From Solen grandis (Eukaryota > Mollusca > Bivalvia > Adapedonta > Solenidae), in contig CM037795.1 in assembly GCA_021229015.1 (NCBI GenBank), positions 18,440,212-18,504,211 on the forward strand: DNA of 64,000 nucleotides, written 5' to 3'. A program made the position numbers and the translations under genes. Shown piece by piece: positions 1 to 12,700 of the stretch. The notes under the pieces are model-generated. The model ran no database searches and had not been told where the DNA came from. It saw only the letters and a list, made by a program, of their open reading frames with translations. Every line of letters starts with the position of its first letter. The first letter of the stretch is position 1.

Positions 1-39
1 GTCAATATCATATTTGATATTGTTTATCCAACTTTCCAG

Positions 40-3000
40 ATTTCATGACACTTCGGCAGTCCGTGGAGTCCTCCACACATCCGGTGTATAGAGACACATT
101 TGCCACGTGCAAACTGGGTACAGCTCGGATAAACTTCGATAATGGCAATCCCATCAGTGTCACGCAAGAATTTGCAGCGGCAGTTTGCAAACTTCCACCG
201 ACTTTCCAGGATCCAATACCCTTCTTGCAGTTTATCGATCAGTGGGGAATGGTAATTGTTTGACCATCTTAAAATTAGTTCCTTGCTATCAAATTATGAT
301 TAAAATTAAACAAAACAATCTAATCATAAAAATTCGATATGATTTAAGATATCTAAATCTACAACCAAATCGCTAGATCCACTCAAAGTTGGCACACATT
401 TGTTGAGATCTAGATTTATATGGAAATTGCGTTGATAGGTATTGTTTAATTAATTTCTTTTCAATTAACATGTTAGTTGTTGATTGAAAAAAAAACATGA
501 TTTAATGATAAGCCATTTCTTTTCTTTTAGGGAATTATAACGGAAGTGACCTTGGGAACACTGTCGCACAAAAGATATCGGACCAGCGTCAAGGAGGTGT
601 TCAACGTTGCAAAGCAACAGGTACATTCACATTCTCTTACACATCGGCTTACATTACATTCACCTCTGTGGTAGGCTCAGAAAGTTGTTCAAAATATATG
701 ACATCATCCAGACCGTTGTTCAAATATATAATTTGAAGGAGACTAGATAGGCCCCTTAAACTGAGAAATATATATAAATAGCACCACTGATCCTGATCGA
801 AATGATCATTAAAATTACAAATTATGAAAATAAAAAGATGGCTTTAAATTACGATATCCGGCTGAACCTGTAAATATTTACATTTGCAGACGAGCGTTTG
901 CGGATTGTTCCCATTGACGAAATAAGGCAGAAAATAGTTCCGATAATAACAATTAAAATTAATATTTTATATACGTTTTATGATGATTCAAAAAGTATTT
1001 GTTCAATGTTTCTATGCTTTAGATCCGTAAAATACACTTAAAATCCGCGTTAAATGAGTGTTTTCTGTTTTGGCAAGATTCTTGTTATTGAGCCCATTGC
1101 AGAGATGTTATGTGAGGAACGAACGACAACTCTGCAGGGAGATTGGAAATTATAACATTTATGCCGAGATACGATAATCGCTGCCTTGTTCATTTTTGTT
1201 TTTCACTCATTTCCGTAAATCATTTTTCTTTTTTAAATAAAGCGGTTGCAGACTCTTTAAACATTCTTTTACCTTAATATGTTAACGTAAATATATAAAA
1301 TATTTTATTAGAATCCAGGGATAATCCAACATGGTGGTACTTACAACGGCTTCCCATCCTCTATAACAATCAATGCGACACAGTTTGGTATCAACACAAA
1401 CTTAGGAACTTTCACTTCCGCTTACACGGTTGGTTTCCAAACTGATCCCCAGCCAGTAAACCTTCAGCTGATGCCCGTCAGCGCAGCTCTAGACTTTAAG
1501 TATTGGAGTCAAGTAAGTGATACATATTATATGATAATGTGTGGCATAATGACCAAGTGTTGACAATTTTCCAAGGTAGAATAAATTACCAAGCCGTTTT
1601 CTTACAAAACTTAATTTATAAAATAAAATTCAAATAAACAATATTTACAAAATGAAAATATTACTAATATCAATAAATAATTCAAAATATGCCGGCTTTA
1701 CACAGTCCTTTTTCAAGCTTCTTTAAATTCACTGAAATCTGCTACATATGAACAAATCACAATACTGCATCCACATCAGGAATACATGTAACTGTGTCAC
1801 AATTGACCCTTCTGGCGATGGCTGTATATAATAGGTTAAATTCTTTTTGCTCTGCGTCGTCCTGAGCACCGTCGATCGCAGTGTATCCGAATCTCCCTTG
1901 TCGTTGTAACGATTACGTAGAGCGCTGTCCGGATCAGTTTTTCATATGGAACTGTCCTGTCGTTCATATGACGAATATATGGCGAACACACTCATATAAA
2001 GGTTACCACCTGTGGGGTTCCTTCCTCGTCAATACGTTGGACCATGCCCTGTATGCGTCCTAACTAAATACGGCTACAAATATATATATATACACAACTC
2101 AGATTTACTAATCACACAATGAATTACACAAACCGTTATATATAGTTATATTATATATAGTTGTGTTAGCCATATAACAAATCTGTAGTACATTTAGTTA
2201 CATCAGTACATCAATCCAGCACATTCATCTTCAATTATTCTTCAACCATTCCAAATCTCTCTTCAGTTCAACATCACTCCGACCATAAAACAGTTATTGT
2301 CGAACAAAAGCTTCTATGTGCTCACTCCGTGAATATTAAAATAAATCAACACACTTTATTTATATAATTAACAAATCAACGTCTGGTTGTCAATTCTTCA
2401 AACTAAATACATTATAACACTAAAACTACGCTCGTAGATTTCCTCAGCCAACATCCTAGTAAATCTATTGACAAACAGCAAACATGCTATTACAATTGTA
2501 TACTTATTGTTTCATTAAAAACAATTTAATGAACTTAAAACTTTTTTTTAACAAATTCCTACAGAACTTAATAGACCTAAACCTAAATAAAACGTTATAC
2601 AAAAAATATAAATTGTACTCAAACATACTCCGTAATGTACTTTGGTTCATTATACAGCTCTCTCCCATAATGCATCTTTATAACTGACACCATTTTTCTT
2701 GAACGTACTGATTTGGGCCATGTTTATCATGTTTCCCTATTAAATCCCATGCATCTCGAAAAAACACAAACAACGAATTTCCACGCATAACGTGAAATAC
2801 AAAGTATTCAGAGATATCCTGATATATAGGCCGTACTTAATGAATTTTTTGGTTTTAAAACCTCAGTAGCCTTTCTAAATCCTTAAAACTTAACCAGTCT
2901 TATTGAAATAATAATAAAACGGTTGATTATTCATACAAAACTGATACTAATAATAAGAGTACCTATCATTATCCGTATACCGATAAATGTAAACACAACA

Positions 3001-6000
3001 ATTTTCTAACTTTGTCTGCCTGACAGTAAACCCGTATGGCAGTACACTAAATAGGCCCCTATAGATAAGGCCAAGCCTATGTTATTTTGTGATATAATGA
3101 ACTCAGTTCAATGTAGAAAGGAATTAACAGATTTATTTTTGCTAGGCGCTAAGGCTTAAAAATACTTAAGTGCGTTCTCAGACTCACTCAATTATACATA
3201 AAATTAGAATGTCATATTTTGAATTTGATCATGAAATGGAACTACATTTGTTTTTCTCTATACGAGTTAAATGGGGGCATGGTCTTACCTTTACTCTCTT
3301 ATATTTCCATACATCAAGTAATGAAAACAATATGACAAATGTATATTATTTACATATGATTATTGCTGATATCGTAGCTAATAAATGTGGCCCTGATCAG
3401 AAAATAGAATAAATTTACTTATAAAATCTTTATCAGGCAATCTTGATATTTGTTGGAGACAATGTTCATAGCCATGCTCTCTCGCAAATTTAATTTTGGC
3501 TGATAGTTTATAAACTTAAAAACCCTTTTAAAAACAAAAATATCATAGCCACGTTCAATTTTAGCTGATATTGGATAAATTAAGAAACAATTTTTATAAC
3601 CACAATATCATAGCCACGTTCAAATTTGGCTGATATTAACCCTTTCCCACATAGAGGACACCATGAAAAGACCTATGGAACGAAACCAGATCAGCCTGCG
3701 AGTAACTCGCAGGCTGATCAGGTTTTATGCTGTTCGCTGCTCCTCAGTGGTCTGGAAATGAGGATTTTGTGATTAAATTTGGTAAGGTTTAACTGTGGTT
3801 TTCTGCAGATCAGGCTTTATGTGGTACCTATTGAGTGCGTCAAAATGAGTCTATATGAGGGAAAGGGTTAAACTAAAAGGTCAGATGGTGTAGCCTTGTG
3901 TTAATCAAATATTGTATGTTTCTCATTAGCGTTGGCATTAATTTTGGCATGAAATTAATCATGATCCTTTAATTTACAAAATTCAAGAATTTCGTTTTCC
4001 TTTATTTTGTTTTCTCTTCTAAATCAGCATTTGTTTTGCAATTTTTATCAAATTCAAAGGTTTTGTTTGATATAAAAATGGTTCATTGGTTTAGGACTAA
4101 TTTGAATAAAAATCAGTGACTCTATTGTGTCTGCATTTGATTAGTGGCCCTTGTAGAATTTTTCTTTTCTTGCTCACACTTTGCAGCATAATGTAACTTT
4201 GAAAATGTTCACATTGTTTTCAAAAGCACTGATTCTCAGGTTAATTAAATATGACCATGTAGGTCCTGTAACAGTATGGTCAAGGATTTTGTACAAGTAG
4301 TGGACTAAGTGATCCGGATCCGGGGATTGTTTTCCTTTTTGTAATTTAGCACCAAGGCCTATTGTAGAACTTCCTCAGATGTAAAATATTGAATCTGATA
4401 TCAGTGCAAACCAGCATATCATGGAGAACGGTTTAGGACGGGACGTGGAACAAAGAAAAACATTTTTGCTTATCACGTCATTTTTAATACAGCTTTTATT
4501 TATTTTCCAAAATGAAAGCGGTGTGTTTTGTTTGTTTTGTAAATAGATCATGGAACGTCTAATGGCGAGGGGCATGTGCCCAGATAACTTGGATAAGAAT
4601 ATTCTAGCAATCATACGGACAAACCTGGACACGGCTCTAACACAATACACCGGCTACCGGAATCAGCAGTCGGGATATAAACATGTCCCGCTCAAGGGTA
4701 GGGATACCTTCTATTTTCAAAAAAAGAAAGAAAGAAAAAAAAAAGATGCTGGTGTTTTCTCCATTTTTGAATTTTAATGATGTAAATTACTTTTAAGCAA
4801 ACTTTACATATAAAAACCGTTTACAATAAAGATATTCACAATTTCTACAAAACAATAATAGAACAACCCGTCTCTTCCCTAGACTCCCTTCTCCAGGTTC
4901 CGGTCACGTGGCCATATGGGACGTACTCTTTGATGCAGCCAGTGTCCGGTTGTCCAGGATCTGGCGCCACCTGGCAAACAGGATTTCGTGTTCAAGATAC
5001 AGAAGATTCGAAATCGCATAATGTTTATTCTGGTGATGTGGCACATACACTGAAAGGTACTATATACATTAATACTGTTGTCTTTATTCAGCCTGAAAAA
5101 TAACACATAAATAGGTATTCTCTCTGACACTTACATTTACAGAAATAAGCGCCAAATGCACTGAGAGACTGCCGGCAAGACTTTTATGAAAAAGCCAAAA
5201 TTCTAGTTGAACTTGATAGAAGCAAAAGTCATATAACTTTCAGACCTTCACCGCGTGGGTTCGAATCCCGGCAGGTTCATTCGGATTTTCATGTGAGGAA
5301 GCCTTCCAGCTGGCTTGCGGTAGGTCGGTGGTTCTACCCGGATCGGCGTCGTTATATGACTAAAATACTGTCGAAGCGACGGTAAACTCAAATATACTCA
5401 ACAACTTTTCTAATTGGTCACCTGATAATTTCATCAAAATATCATAAGGAAAATAAGTGTATGAAAATCTAATGTATTTAAATTAAAGAACTGTTTATTA
5501 CAAAATAGAAATCATAGGTTTAATTCACGATGTTTTTGTTGGCAAAATCCATGTATACCTCAAGGTTATGTTCATGGTAACTCAATTGTGATGGTTTACC
5601 ATCAATATATTCGCCAGTATTGAAAAATATCAAAATCAAAGGATGACCAATTAGAAAAGTTGTTGAGTTTAGTCATATCAAAAAGTCAAGTTAATGCGAA
5701 GCGAAATTTTTCTGCAGGAGCAGATTTTCGTGTATGTAATTTGAGCCTGCTGTTTCATAAATGTTACGGATTTTTTGGTCACGCTTAAAATGGATGTTGC
5801 CAGTGCAAAATCATTGCAAAAGAAAACACAATCACAAGTGATTATAGTTATTATTTAAACGTAACATATTCAAATTGTATTCGATAGCACATATAAGCAT
5901 TGCGTGGATACGCTACTACGCGCGGAGTTATACAGTTAAGTCGGCTGTATTAATTATTCAAATCAACAATGTCTATTTTCTGATTTCCAGCGACAAAAAA

Positions 6001-7509
6001 ATGCGTTTTTGCCCCAGTTTAAAAGCCAGGTAATTATGGTATTATCATTCAATTTTCAGGGAATTTTTACTTAAACAATATAGAGACATATTATTGCACC
6101 AAGACCTCTGCATCGACAACTACAACGGACGGACACTGGCCCAGGGGAAACTTCTGCATCATGAAGTACGGGGGGAACTGTCCAGCAGGTGAGGGAATAG
6201 AACCATTGTGTTTGGTATTGTGACAGTTTACGTAATTTTCCCGCGTTTTAAAACTACATTAAATGTTATCCGCGTGTCTTTTTACTGCTATCCTCGTGTG
6301 CTGTCAAGAAACAAACAACTTGTTTTCCGTCACCTGTTCGCTCAAATACTCATATATGATCAAGTGCTTGTCAGAAGAAACTCCCCTGTTGATAATAAAC
6401 AACGAGTAAAAATGTGATAGTATTAAATGATAATCAGTTTAAATTGCATTCACTTAATTAATTATTTGATGTATACGGGAATATTATCATACACTCTATT
6501 GCTCCGAAATATGGCTGCTTTAAACAAACGATTTGATAAAAACTCAGTTTTAACGATTACAATTTTCTGAAATATTATTAAAGGTTTCACAGCGGCTTCA
6601 TATACTGGGACGATGAGGATACAAACAACAGAAACCGCTTCAGTGGTATACTCCCTACCGGAATTTATGACACAAACACCAAAATATACTACTGCTGCAG
6701 GTACATATTTTTGTACTCTAAAATTTGATAAAGATTAATTTTTAGCCGAAAGTATTTTGCAACACGACTCAAGTTTATGTATTTTCAAAATTTTGTTAAT
6801 AAGAGATAAAAATGTGACTTAACAGTGCCACTGGAAGAGAGAAAATATCAAGCCACAAACGTAGATTGTTAAAGTATTACATCATGTCTAAAATTATTAA
6901 AGACCCATTATACATAAGCAGTGTATAGTCTTCGGACCAAAAAAGCAAAATGTGTGATACAGATTTGTTTAGAGATGCAATCTGTACATAAAGGTTTACG
7001 CCAATATTACTTCAATACATTATTGCGAAATAATCGTTTACTTAAGATTTACTTATTTGTTTACAAAATACCTGTTTTGATCGTCAATATTCTGACGTTT
7101 TCCATAGACCTTCACAGTGTACATTATGTCAATGTTCTTTTTCATAAAAAAAATGAATAATTGAACCTTTAGAGTTTAGTTAGATCCGTGTAAAATAGTT
7201 TGTGAACCCATAAGCAATATGACCACATGGTTGTACTTTATCATCGAAAGGGCTGATGGTCCAATTTCTACCGCCATCCTTTTACCACGTGACCGACCTT
7301 TCGTACTTCTCCGGTTCGGCAGCGCGTGCCAGAGCGTGCTGGGCATGAGGAGTAGAGAGGTATCCATCCACTGGGATGACGAGAACTCATCCAACAAGGA
7401 CACGAGCGGTGGTGCCCATCCACTTGACAACGGAGGCTCAAAAGATCACGTGCTGCACTTCTGTTACTACACACCCTCGGGATCCGACCTGCCTCCAATA
7501 ATAGGTTGA
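40..7509 (+). CDS. MACPF-ApeC (apextrin-type) gene, copy A: exons 8-15, 5'-partial, frameshifted
   Basis: Exon numbers follow complete copy B. Exons are 40-251, 531-620, 1312-1512, 4547-4697, 4883-5056, 6060-6188, 6584-6700 and 7251-7509, all with AG/GT borders. Lengths equal those of copy B except exon 14 (117 versus 118 nt). Exons 8-10 encode the second half of a MACPF domain; the signature is split by an intron and reads QWGM/GIITEVTLGT, so the usual GTH and final GG are absent. Exons 12-15 encode an ApeC domain with motifs VTWPYGTYSL, SGCPGSGATW, DGHWPRGNFCI, GGNCPAG, IYYCC and LHFCYYTPSG. In the family, MACPF domains oligomerise into membrane pores, and ApeC of amphioxus apextrin-like proteins is reported to bind bacterial cell-wall material. 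A secreted immune effector is therefore inferred. The exon-14 deletion shifts the frame and leads to TGA at 7346-7348, removing most of the second ApeC half. It could be a young pseudogene, a truncated variant or a consensus error. Exons 1-7 lie left of the window. Confidence 0.85.
1513..4546 (+). other. Intron 10 of copy A (3.0 kb)
   Basis: AT-rich intron between the last MACPF exon and the exon joining MACPF to ApeC. It holds one MITE copy (3636-3872) and a threefold repeat of 'atcatagccacgttcaa' type near 3540-3635. A GC-richer patch at 1855-2065, flanked by repeated CATATG motifs, may be an old insertion, but I do not recognise it. No exon-like open frame with splice sites was found. Confidence 0.5.
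3636..3872 (-). mobile_element. MITE, TTAACCCTTTCCC-ended family, copy 1
   Basis: About 237 bp starting TTAACCCTTTCCCACAT and ending ATGAGGGAAAGGGTTAA, giving short terminal inverted repeats. An internal palindrome is built on CAGCCTGCGAGTAACTCGC. No coding capacity. It lies in intron 10 of copy A. The other copies are in the EIF3C region; this one and the copy at 41245 share an orientation opposite to the remaining three. Confidence 0.75.
5233..5345 (+). mobile_element. tRNA-derived SINE fragment
   Basis: Contains a Pol III B-box-like GGTTCGAATCCC at 5258-5269 followed by a conserved core (GGAAGCCTTCCAGCTGGC, then GGTAGGTCGGTGGTTCTACC). The same core occurs in the opposite orientation at 29368-29495. 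It sits in the intron between exons 12 and 13 of copy A. Confidence 0.6.
5398..5670. mobile_element. Small hairpin/MITE-like element
   Basis: Left end TCAACAACTTTTCTAATTGG (about 5398) and right end CCAATTAGAAAAGTTGTTGA (about 5646) are inverted repeats of at least 20 bases around about 230 bp of AT-rich sequence. No open frame. Confidence 0.5.
5680..5960 (+). repeat. Dispersed repeat shared with 27020-27320 (inverted)
   Basis: The block beginning TTAATGCGAAGCGAAATTTT and containing TGGTCACGCTTAAAATGGAT and GTGGATACGC is found as a diverged reverse complement at 27020-27320, in intron 1 of copy C. It is probably an old transposon fragment; the family is not recognised. Confidence 0.5.
6584..6700 (+). 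other. Frameshifted exon 14 of copy A (1-nt deletion near 6590)
   Basis: Aligned by eye with exon 14 of copy B (19947-20064), copy A reads TTTCACAGCGGC where B reads TTTCACAAGCGGC: one A is missing. The preceding exon ends in phase 1, so the normal acceptor (AG at 6582-6583) puts the rest of the exon out of frame. No alternative AG restores phase. The acceptor tract in A is also weak (few pyrimidines, ends TTAAAG against TTACAG in B). The undisturbed frame after the deletion still encodes the conserved WDDEDTNN and IYYCC motifs, so the lesion looks recent or is an error in the assembly. Confidence 0.8.
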
Positions 7510-7549
7510 TCCCAGGAGGGTGATGACAATGTTTCTGTGATAAAAGGCA

Positions 7550-7555
7550 ATTAAA
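7550..7555 (+). promoter_or_regulatory. Possible poly(A) signal (ATTAAA) of copy A
   Basis: ATTAAA lies about 40 bases after the TGA in GGCAATTAAAAAATATC. Copy B has AATTAATAAAC in the equivalent place. Confidence 0.4.
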
Positions 7556-9640
7556 AAATATCAAAAAAAGGTTTTGTTGTGGTTGATATTTTTAAGACCT
7601 AAAGATCTAAAACACACCGTCGTCAGCACCCTTGTTCTTGCAGCGATTATGTTCCGAGGTGTTTTTTTCTCTGTCAAGTGGTAGTGTGTTAAAACACTTA
7701 AATACTGTATTTGACCGGTTTAGAAATTATCCGCACATTGTATTTCCCTTATCAAAAGACCACCTGCAGGCTAGCGCGACCATATGAAACATTTACGTTA
7801 CCGCTGTCGTTGGAAGCTACCGTGTCTTGTCATGTAATAAACACGTTCATGTCAACTTCCTCAACCAATATGTACATCTCACCTCACCCTAATAGCAAAC
7901 ACAATAATAGACTAGGAGACCATTTAGGATGGCAGCATATTTGAATGATATATAACCATAATGTGCCACTGGAAAAGAACTGGGAGAATAAGGCGTTTGT
8001 GCATCAAGACTGAACGGTTTGTCAAAATCTTTCACCTTTATGTGAGGAAGTTTCTTTAGTCTCCACTGGGGATTCTGGCTCCATTCGAAGGTCCGACCAG
8101 GAGGTTTCACCTGGAAAGGTATTGTAGTAATCCTATTAAAACGGACTTTAAGATATAATGTATAATGTGCAGCCCAATGAGCATTCGTTTTCACATCACA
8201 GAAATATGACCAAAGAGTTGATATTCTGTAAAGTAGAAAATTAAATTGCCCTACTTTTCAGTAGAACATAATCAAAATAATGGACAACAGTGCTAGAGAG
8301 AAATTCTGAGCCAGTAGTCTAAATCTTGCAAAAGCACTAACAAATTGTCAAAGTTTCGCAAAGTCACGTTTTCAGTTATTTCCTATTCTGTTGAAGATGT
8401 GTGAAAATAAATTATATCTTTAATTATATCTTTAATAAATAGATTAATTACCATCAAAATGATACCTTATGTGTTAAAATAAGTCAAGAAATGAAAACAT
8501 GTTTTATGTAAAAAACAAAGGTACTTGCATGTTAATTATTATGTAAATGTGTTGTTTTTTCTTCTACACTGAATTTAAACAATAATTTAGAATAATTTTT
8601 AACATTAATCAAACTGAAAATAATTCCTTGCAGTCGAAAAATTACATTTTCCTTTGTGATTTTCCATACTTTTTAGAAAGTTTGCAATATTCCATAATCG
8701 ACTGTGTGCCTAAACAATATTTTCAACTTGTTTGTACAGGAGTTTCCTATCTCTGATTGATATTTTATAACTGACAGAGGCTACTGAGTGTGAAAGCATG
8801 GAATATTAACCCTATAATATATCATTCGAGGCGAAAATCACATAAATATGCGAAGGTCTATGTACATATATATCTATATATATAATGTCAAAATCATTTA
8901 CAGGACTTAGCCTAAATAAAGAAAAACATCAAAACGAAAATATTAAGAGATATCCTATGTGACTTATATAAAACCAAACTTGTTTTCTTGTAGGTTGATC
9001 AGATTTCATATGGCTTCTCATGTCGATTATATATGTAACCCTAACCCTGTTAAAATATTTAGACGTTTTTCTTCATTCAGTCTTTCCTGGCTTAATAATA
9101 CGTAAATGAGGTAACGAAAGGTAACAGAAAACAAAGAATATCTTTTAATCAGGGTATGCGGTGTTGATTGGAATTAAGGGAACGGCTATATGATGTATGA
9201 ACTGTTGTCTGTTAAACAAATTATTCTTGGAAATCAAAATAAGCAAAGATAAAACTTCGTAAAGCAATCAGTAAAGAGTAAACATTGAATGAGCGGACAA
9301 TATCCGCCTTCATAACGTTTAGCCAGAAGCAGGTCTATAAGAAGTATTTCGAAAAGATAACAATATATCTATCAAAGAAACCTGTAGTACGGTCAGGATA
9401 CTTAAATTGGAATTCTTGAATATATATTTGAAATTTGTGAAATATATATTTCAGGTAGTTGTCATCTCAACAATTAAATGTGCGTAACCTTTTCTAGGCA
9501 TTCCTACTAATTAAAATTGTGCAAATATTCATTTGTCATTGTCTTACGTCATCATCCTTAAATAGGTCAAAAATAAGATTAGACAGCCACACACCACACA
9601 CACACAGATACCTGCCTAGATATGCACCAGGATGTGATCC
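7556..9640. other. Spacer between copies A and B
   Basis: AT-rich, 2.1 kb. Apart from one exon-like stretch on the minus strand (8036-8110), I see no gene, tRNA or recognisable transposon. There are TATATA-rich runs near 8870-8885 and a CACACAC stretch near 9590-9605. Confidence 0.4.
8036..8110 (-). CDS. Candidate isolated exon, possibly calpain domain III-like
   Basis: On the minus strand a 75-nt block is bounded by a good acceptor (CAATACCTTTCCAG before 8110) and a donor (GTGAAA after 8036). It reads without stops as VKPPGRTFEWSQ followed by NPQWRLKKLPHIK, phase 0 to 0, and the frame stays open past the donor. The pattern aromatic-x2-NPQ-aromatic-R/L resembles the start of calpain domain III, where a TFW-x-NPQ motif is typical. 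No companion exon was found nearby, so it may be a pseudo-exon or a remnant of a displaced gene. The function is not established. Confidence 0.25.
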
Positions 9641-9647
9641 TCGTGCC

Positions 9648-9792
9648 AGGGTCAAATGCATAGTTTCGCGGGAATCCGTACGTCAGTTAACAGTCCCAGA
9701 CTTCCATTGGTCAGAATTGTTCTCGACTATTTGTCTATTTACAAACGTGGCATACGTACAAATAGGAATTCAACTGCTATTGTAGTAACATG
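9648..9792 (+). promoter_or_regulatory. 5' UTR / proximal upstream block of copy B
   Basis: GGTCAAATGCATAGTTTCGC and the following GGGAATCCGTACGTC recur in diverged form before exon 1 of copy C (25996-26035). This marks a conserved leader or promoter-proximal block. The exon ends ...ACATG followed by GTAAGTTATTAAT, identical at both genes, so the start codon is the last codon of exon 1. I see no clear TATA box. Confidence 0.45.
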
Positions 9793-12700
9793 GTAAGTTA
9801 TTAATATATACATTTATAAAAGTTAACATTAAAAGTGGATGATTATCTGCTATAATATTAATGCACAAAAATGCAAACAAAGTAAAGATAAAAATAGGTC
9901 ATTATGATTTATCCATTGTAAATATATTCTATACGTACACAGTTGGTAACAGAAATCAGAGACTTTTTAATTTGATATGCTGGTTAATTAATTACTTGAA
10001 ATACAAAGCAATGTTAACCCACGTTTTGCTAAATATATTATTTATAATTACTATAGAAAATTAAGACATCAATATTGCTAATACTGCAAACACCCTTCAT
10101 TTTTTTACCTCGTTATAAAATAAACACTTTTTACCGCACACTCTTAAACCCATATGTACAAATTCAATGTTTTGAAAGAAAATCAAGGTTAATATGTTTT
10201 GGTCATTCCAAGCTAAATCATCAAATGTTGAAATGTTAACTATTCCTAAATAAAAAAGAAAGAAAGAAAGAAAAAAAAAAATAGAAAAGAAAAAAGAAAG
10301 AAAGAAAGATAGATACTACGTTATCACGTTTGTCAAAACGGCGGTTTTTATTTAACTTTGGAAGATAAAAGTAGTTTTTAATGAAACACTTATATGTAAA
10401 CAAAATATTTTGTAGTACATATTAACAAAATTATCAAAGACCTTTTAAACAAAGATAGGAAACGCCTGTAACTGACAGAGGAAAACATTATTTTGTCACG
10501 CGGCAGGTCATTGAATTTTAAAAACTGTCTAAAATATAGGGAAAAATCACAGAGAAAAAAATAACTGTCTTATAAAAGTGTTATTTTTCTAGTGCAAGAA
10601 AATATTTTCAGATTATTTAATTTTGAATATTCATTAACATTTTTATTTAAATTCAACTAGTGTAGCAGAAAAAACAACAATATCTATATATTTTTGTTCA
10701 TGCAACTTCTATATGTAACTTTTTTATTTCTTTACTAATTTAAATATATAAGGTACCATTTTGAAGGTGTATTGTTCTATTGCAAGATATGAATTACTTT
10801 CAAATATCTCAAACAGAATAGCAGAAATGTTCATACTTGACTTTGAAAGATCTAGAAAATCTGCCGCGTGATTTTTTAGTGATTTAGATTATTGCCAGTC
10901 TTTGTTATTATAGGTCTTTGAATTATGTTCAGAATCAAAAATAAAAGAAATGTTTGCTACCCGATTGCTAGAAACTTTGTCTAAGTAGCATTTTAACGTA
11001 AACAACGTAAGACAACCTGACTTGGAAAATTGATTCACCTTTAACCTTAGATTTTCTTGGCTGCAATATATGTGGCAGATGTACGTTATAACACAAGAAT
11101 GAAGCTTGATCAGAGTAAGAAAAGATATTATATTTGACTGAACATGCGTGTTTTTATCGCAGGGATGGATGTGGATAGCTGTCCAAAACGTTGCGATTGT
11201 GATGGTCACATGGATGGCCGGGATCGAGGCAGAATACCAATGTTTGTGCAACTATGACGTGGAGAAGGCGGTGTACCCCACTCCGAACATCCACGAAACT
11301 CCCATTGGCTATCTCTACGAATTCGATTGTAAACCCTATAATACAGACCACAGTAATCATAACAACCGCTTTGCTGAAGTACAGTTTGAGAAACAAGTAC
11401 GTCACAATTATCCCAGTCTACCTTATTTGCTTACAATCCTTTTATTTATACAAATACAAAGTGTTTGACACATTTCCATTTACAATTTCCCTTAGAAATA
11501 GTATCATTATCATGTTGAATTGAAGAAAATACGGATAACGACATGGTTTACTAATATTAATTCTCCTCTTTATTAATACTGGTCTTTGTCGTCGATTAAT
11601 TAAACTATTCGCTTTGGAAAAGGCGGGGTAAGGGTCCAGTTTAGGTATGATGGTGGTATAATAGCCTTGTTAGGCGTTCAGCACGAAGGTTGGCGCCAAT
11701 AAATCGCGCACGTGTACAGGCACTCAAGGATTATCACCCACAAACACGAATGGCTTATTTGTGGCGATTTCAATATATTCGCTCCAATGGAGAATATTGT
11801 TCGCTAAGTCTTCATTGATACAAGTCAGTAAACAATATCTACACTGAAAATACGCATGTAAGTTTAGTATTTTAGTGCCACGTAAAATCAGACAAATAAC
11901 GGCAGAAGCGGCAACAACTTCACTTCAGGATAGGAAGTTAATCAAGTATGTAAAATGGAATTCCCCCATTTTGCAAATCGAAGAGTTTTATACAATTCAA
12001 GGAGTAACGGCGTTGCTAAACTATGCTTAGCCTATCAGAGATGCTTTTATACAACAAAGTAGTGAGCTTCCGGTCTAATGATAATAATACCGTGAATTGG
12101 CGTGGGCTAAGTCACGTGACGGGACAGCTAGGCCAATATTGAAAAACAGATGGTGGGGGGAAACCGCGTTGATAACGATATAAAATGAAAATTGACATAT
12201 CAATATAAATATACAGCATCTTTGCCTCAAAAAACAGTAGTCAATGGACTAACATCTCTTTTTGTAAATGTACTCAGTGGCAAATAGAACAGTACAGTCG
12301 CAGTAAAACCCGTACCAATATGTGTATTTAGCCCTTCGCTATATAGTTACACAATTATGGCAGTTGATGTTTTGATAAGTTGTTTAGGCATATATAAGTA
12401 TATCACAAGTTTTATCATGGATTTTTTTCTCAACCTGAAAAGGGGGTGAGAACAAGGTGATACCTTCAGATTAATCTTAGCTTACTATGGTGGCTGATTT
12501 CTGCCATTTCGTGTTGTCGTGTCTTCGCCCCGAAAGGCGAAAGGCGAAATAACGAAAACATGCCATATTGTCGTTATTTCGCCTGTCGCCTTTCGGGGCG
12601 AAGACACGACAACACGAAACATGTCAGGCGAAATAACGAAATTTTAACAGGCGAAAGGACGAAAAGTTTCGCCTTTGAATGTTTCGTGTCCGCGGGTCGA

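Noticed and set aside
5258..5269. Possible functional tRNA gene around GGTTCGAATCCC
   Set aside because: No acceptor-stem pairing or complete cloverleaf; the block continues into a dispersed SINE core.
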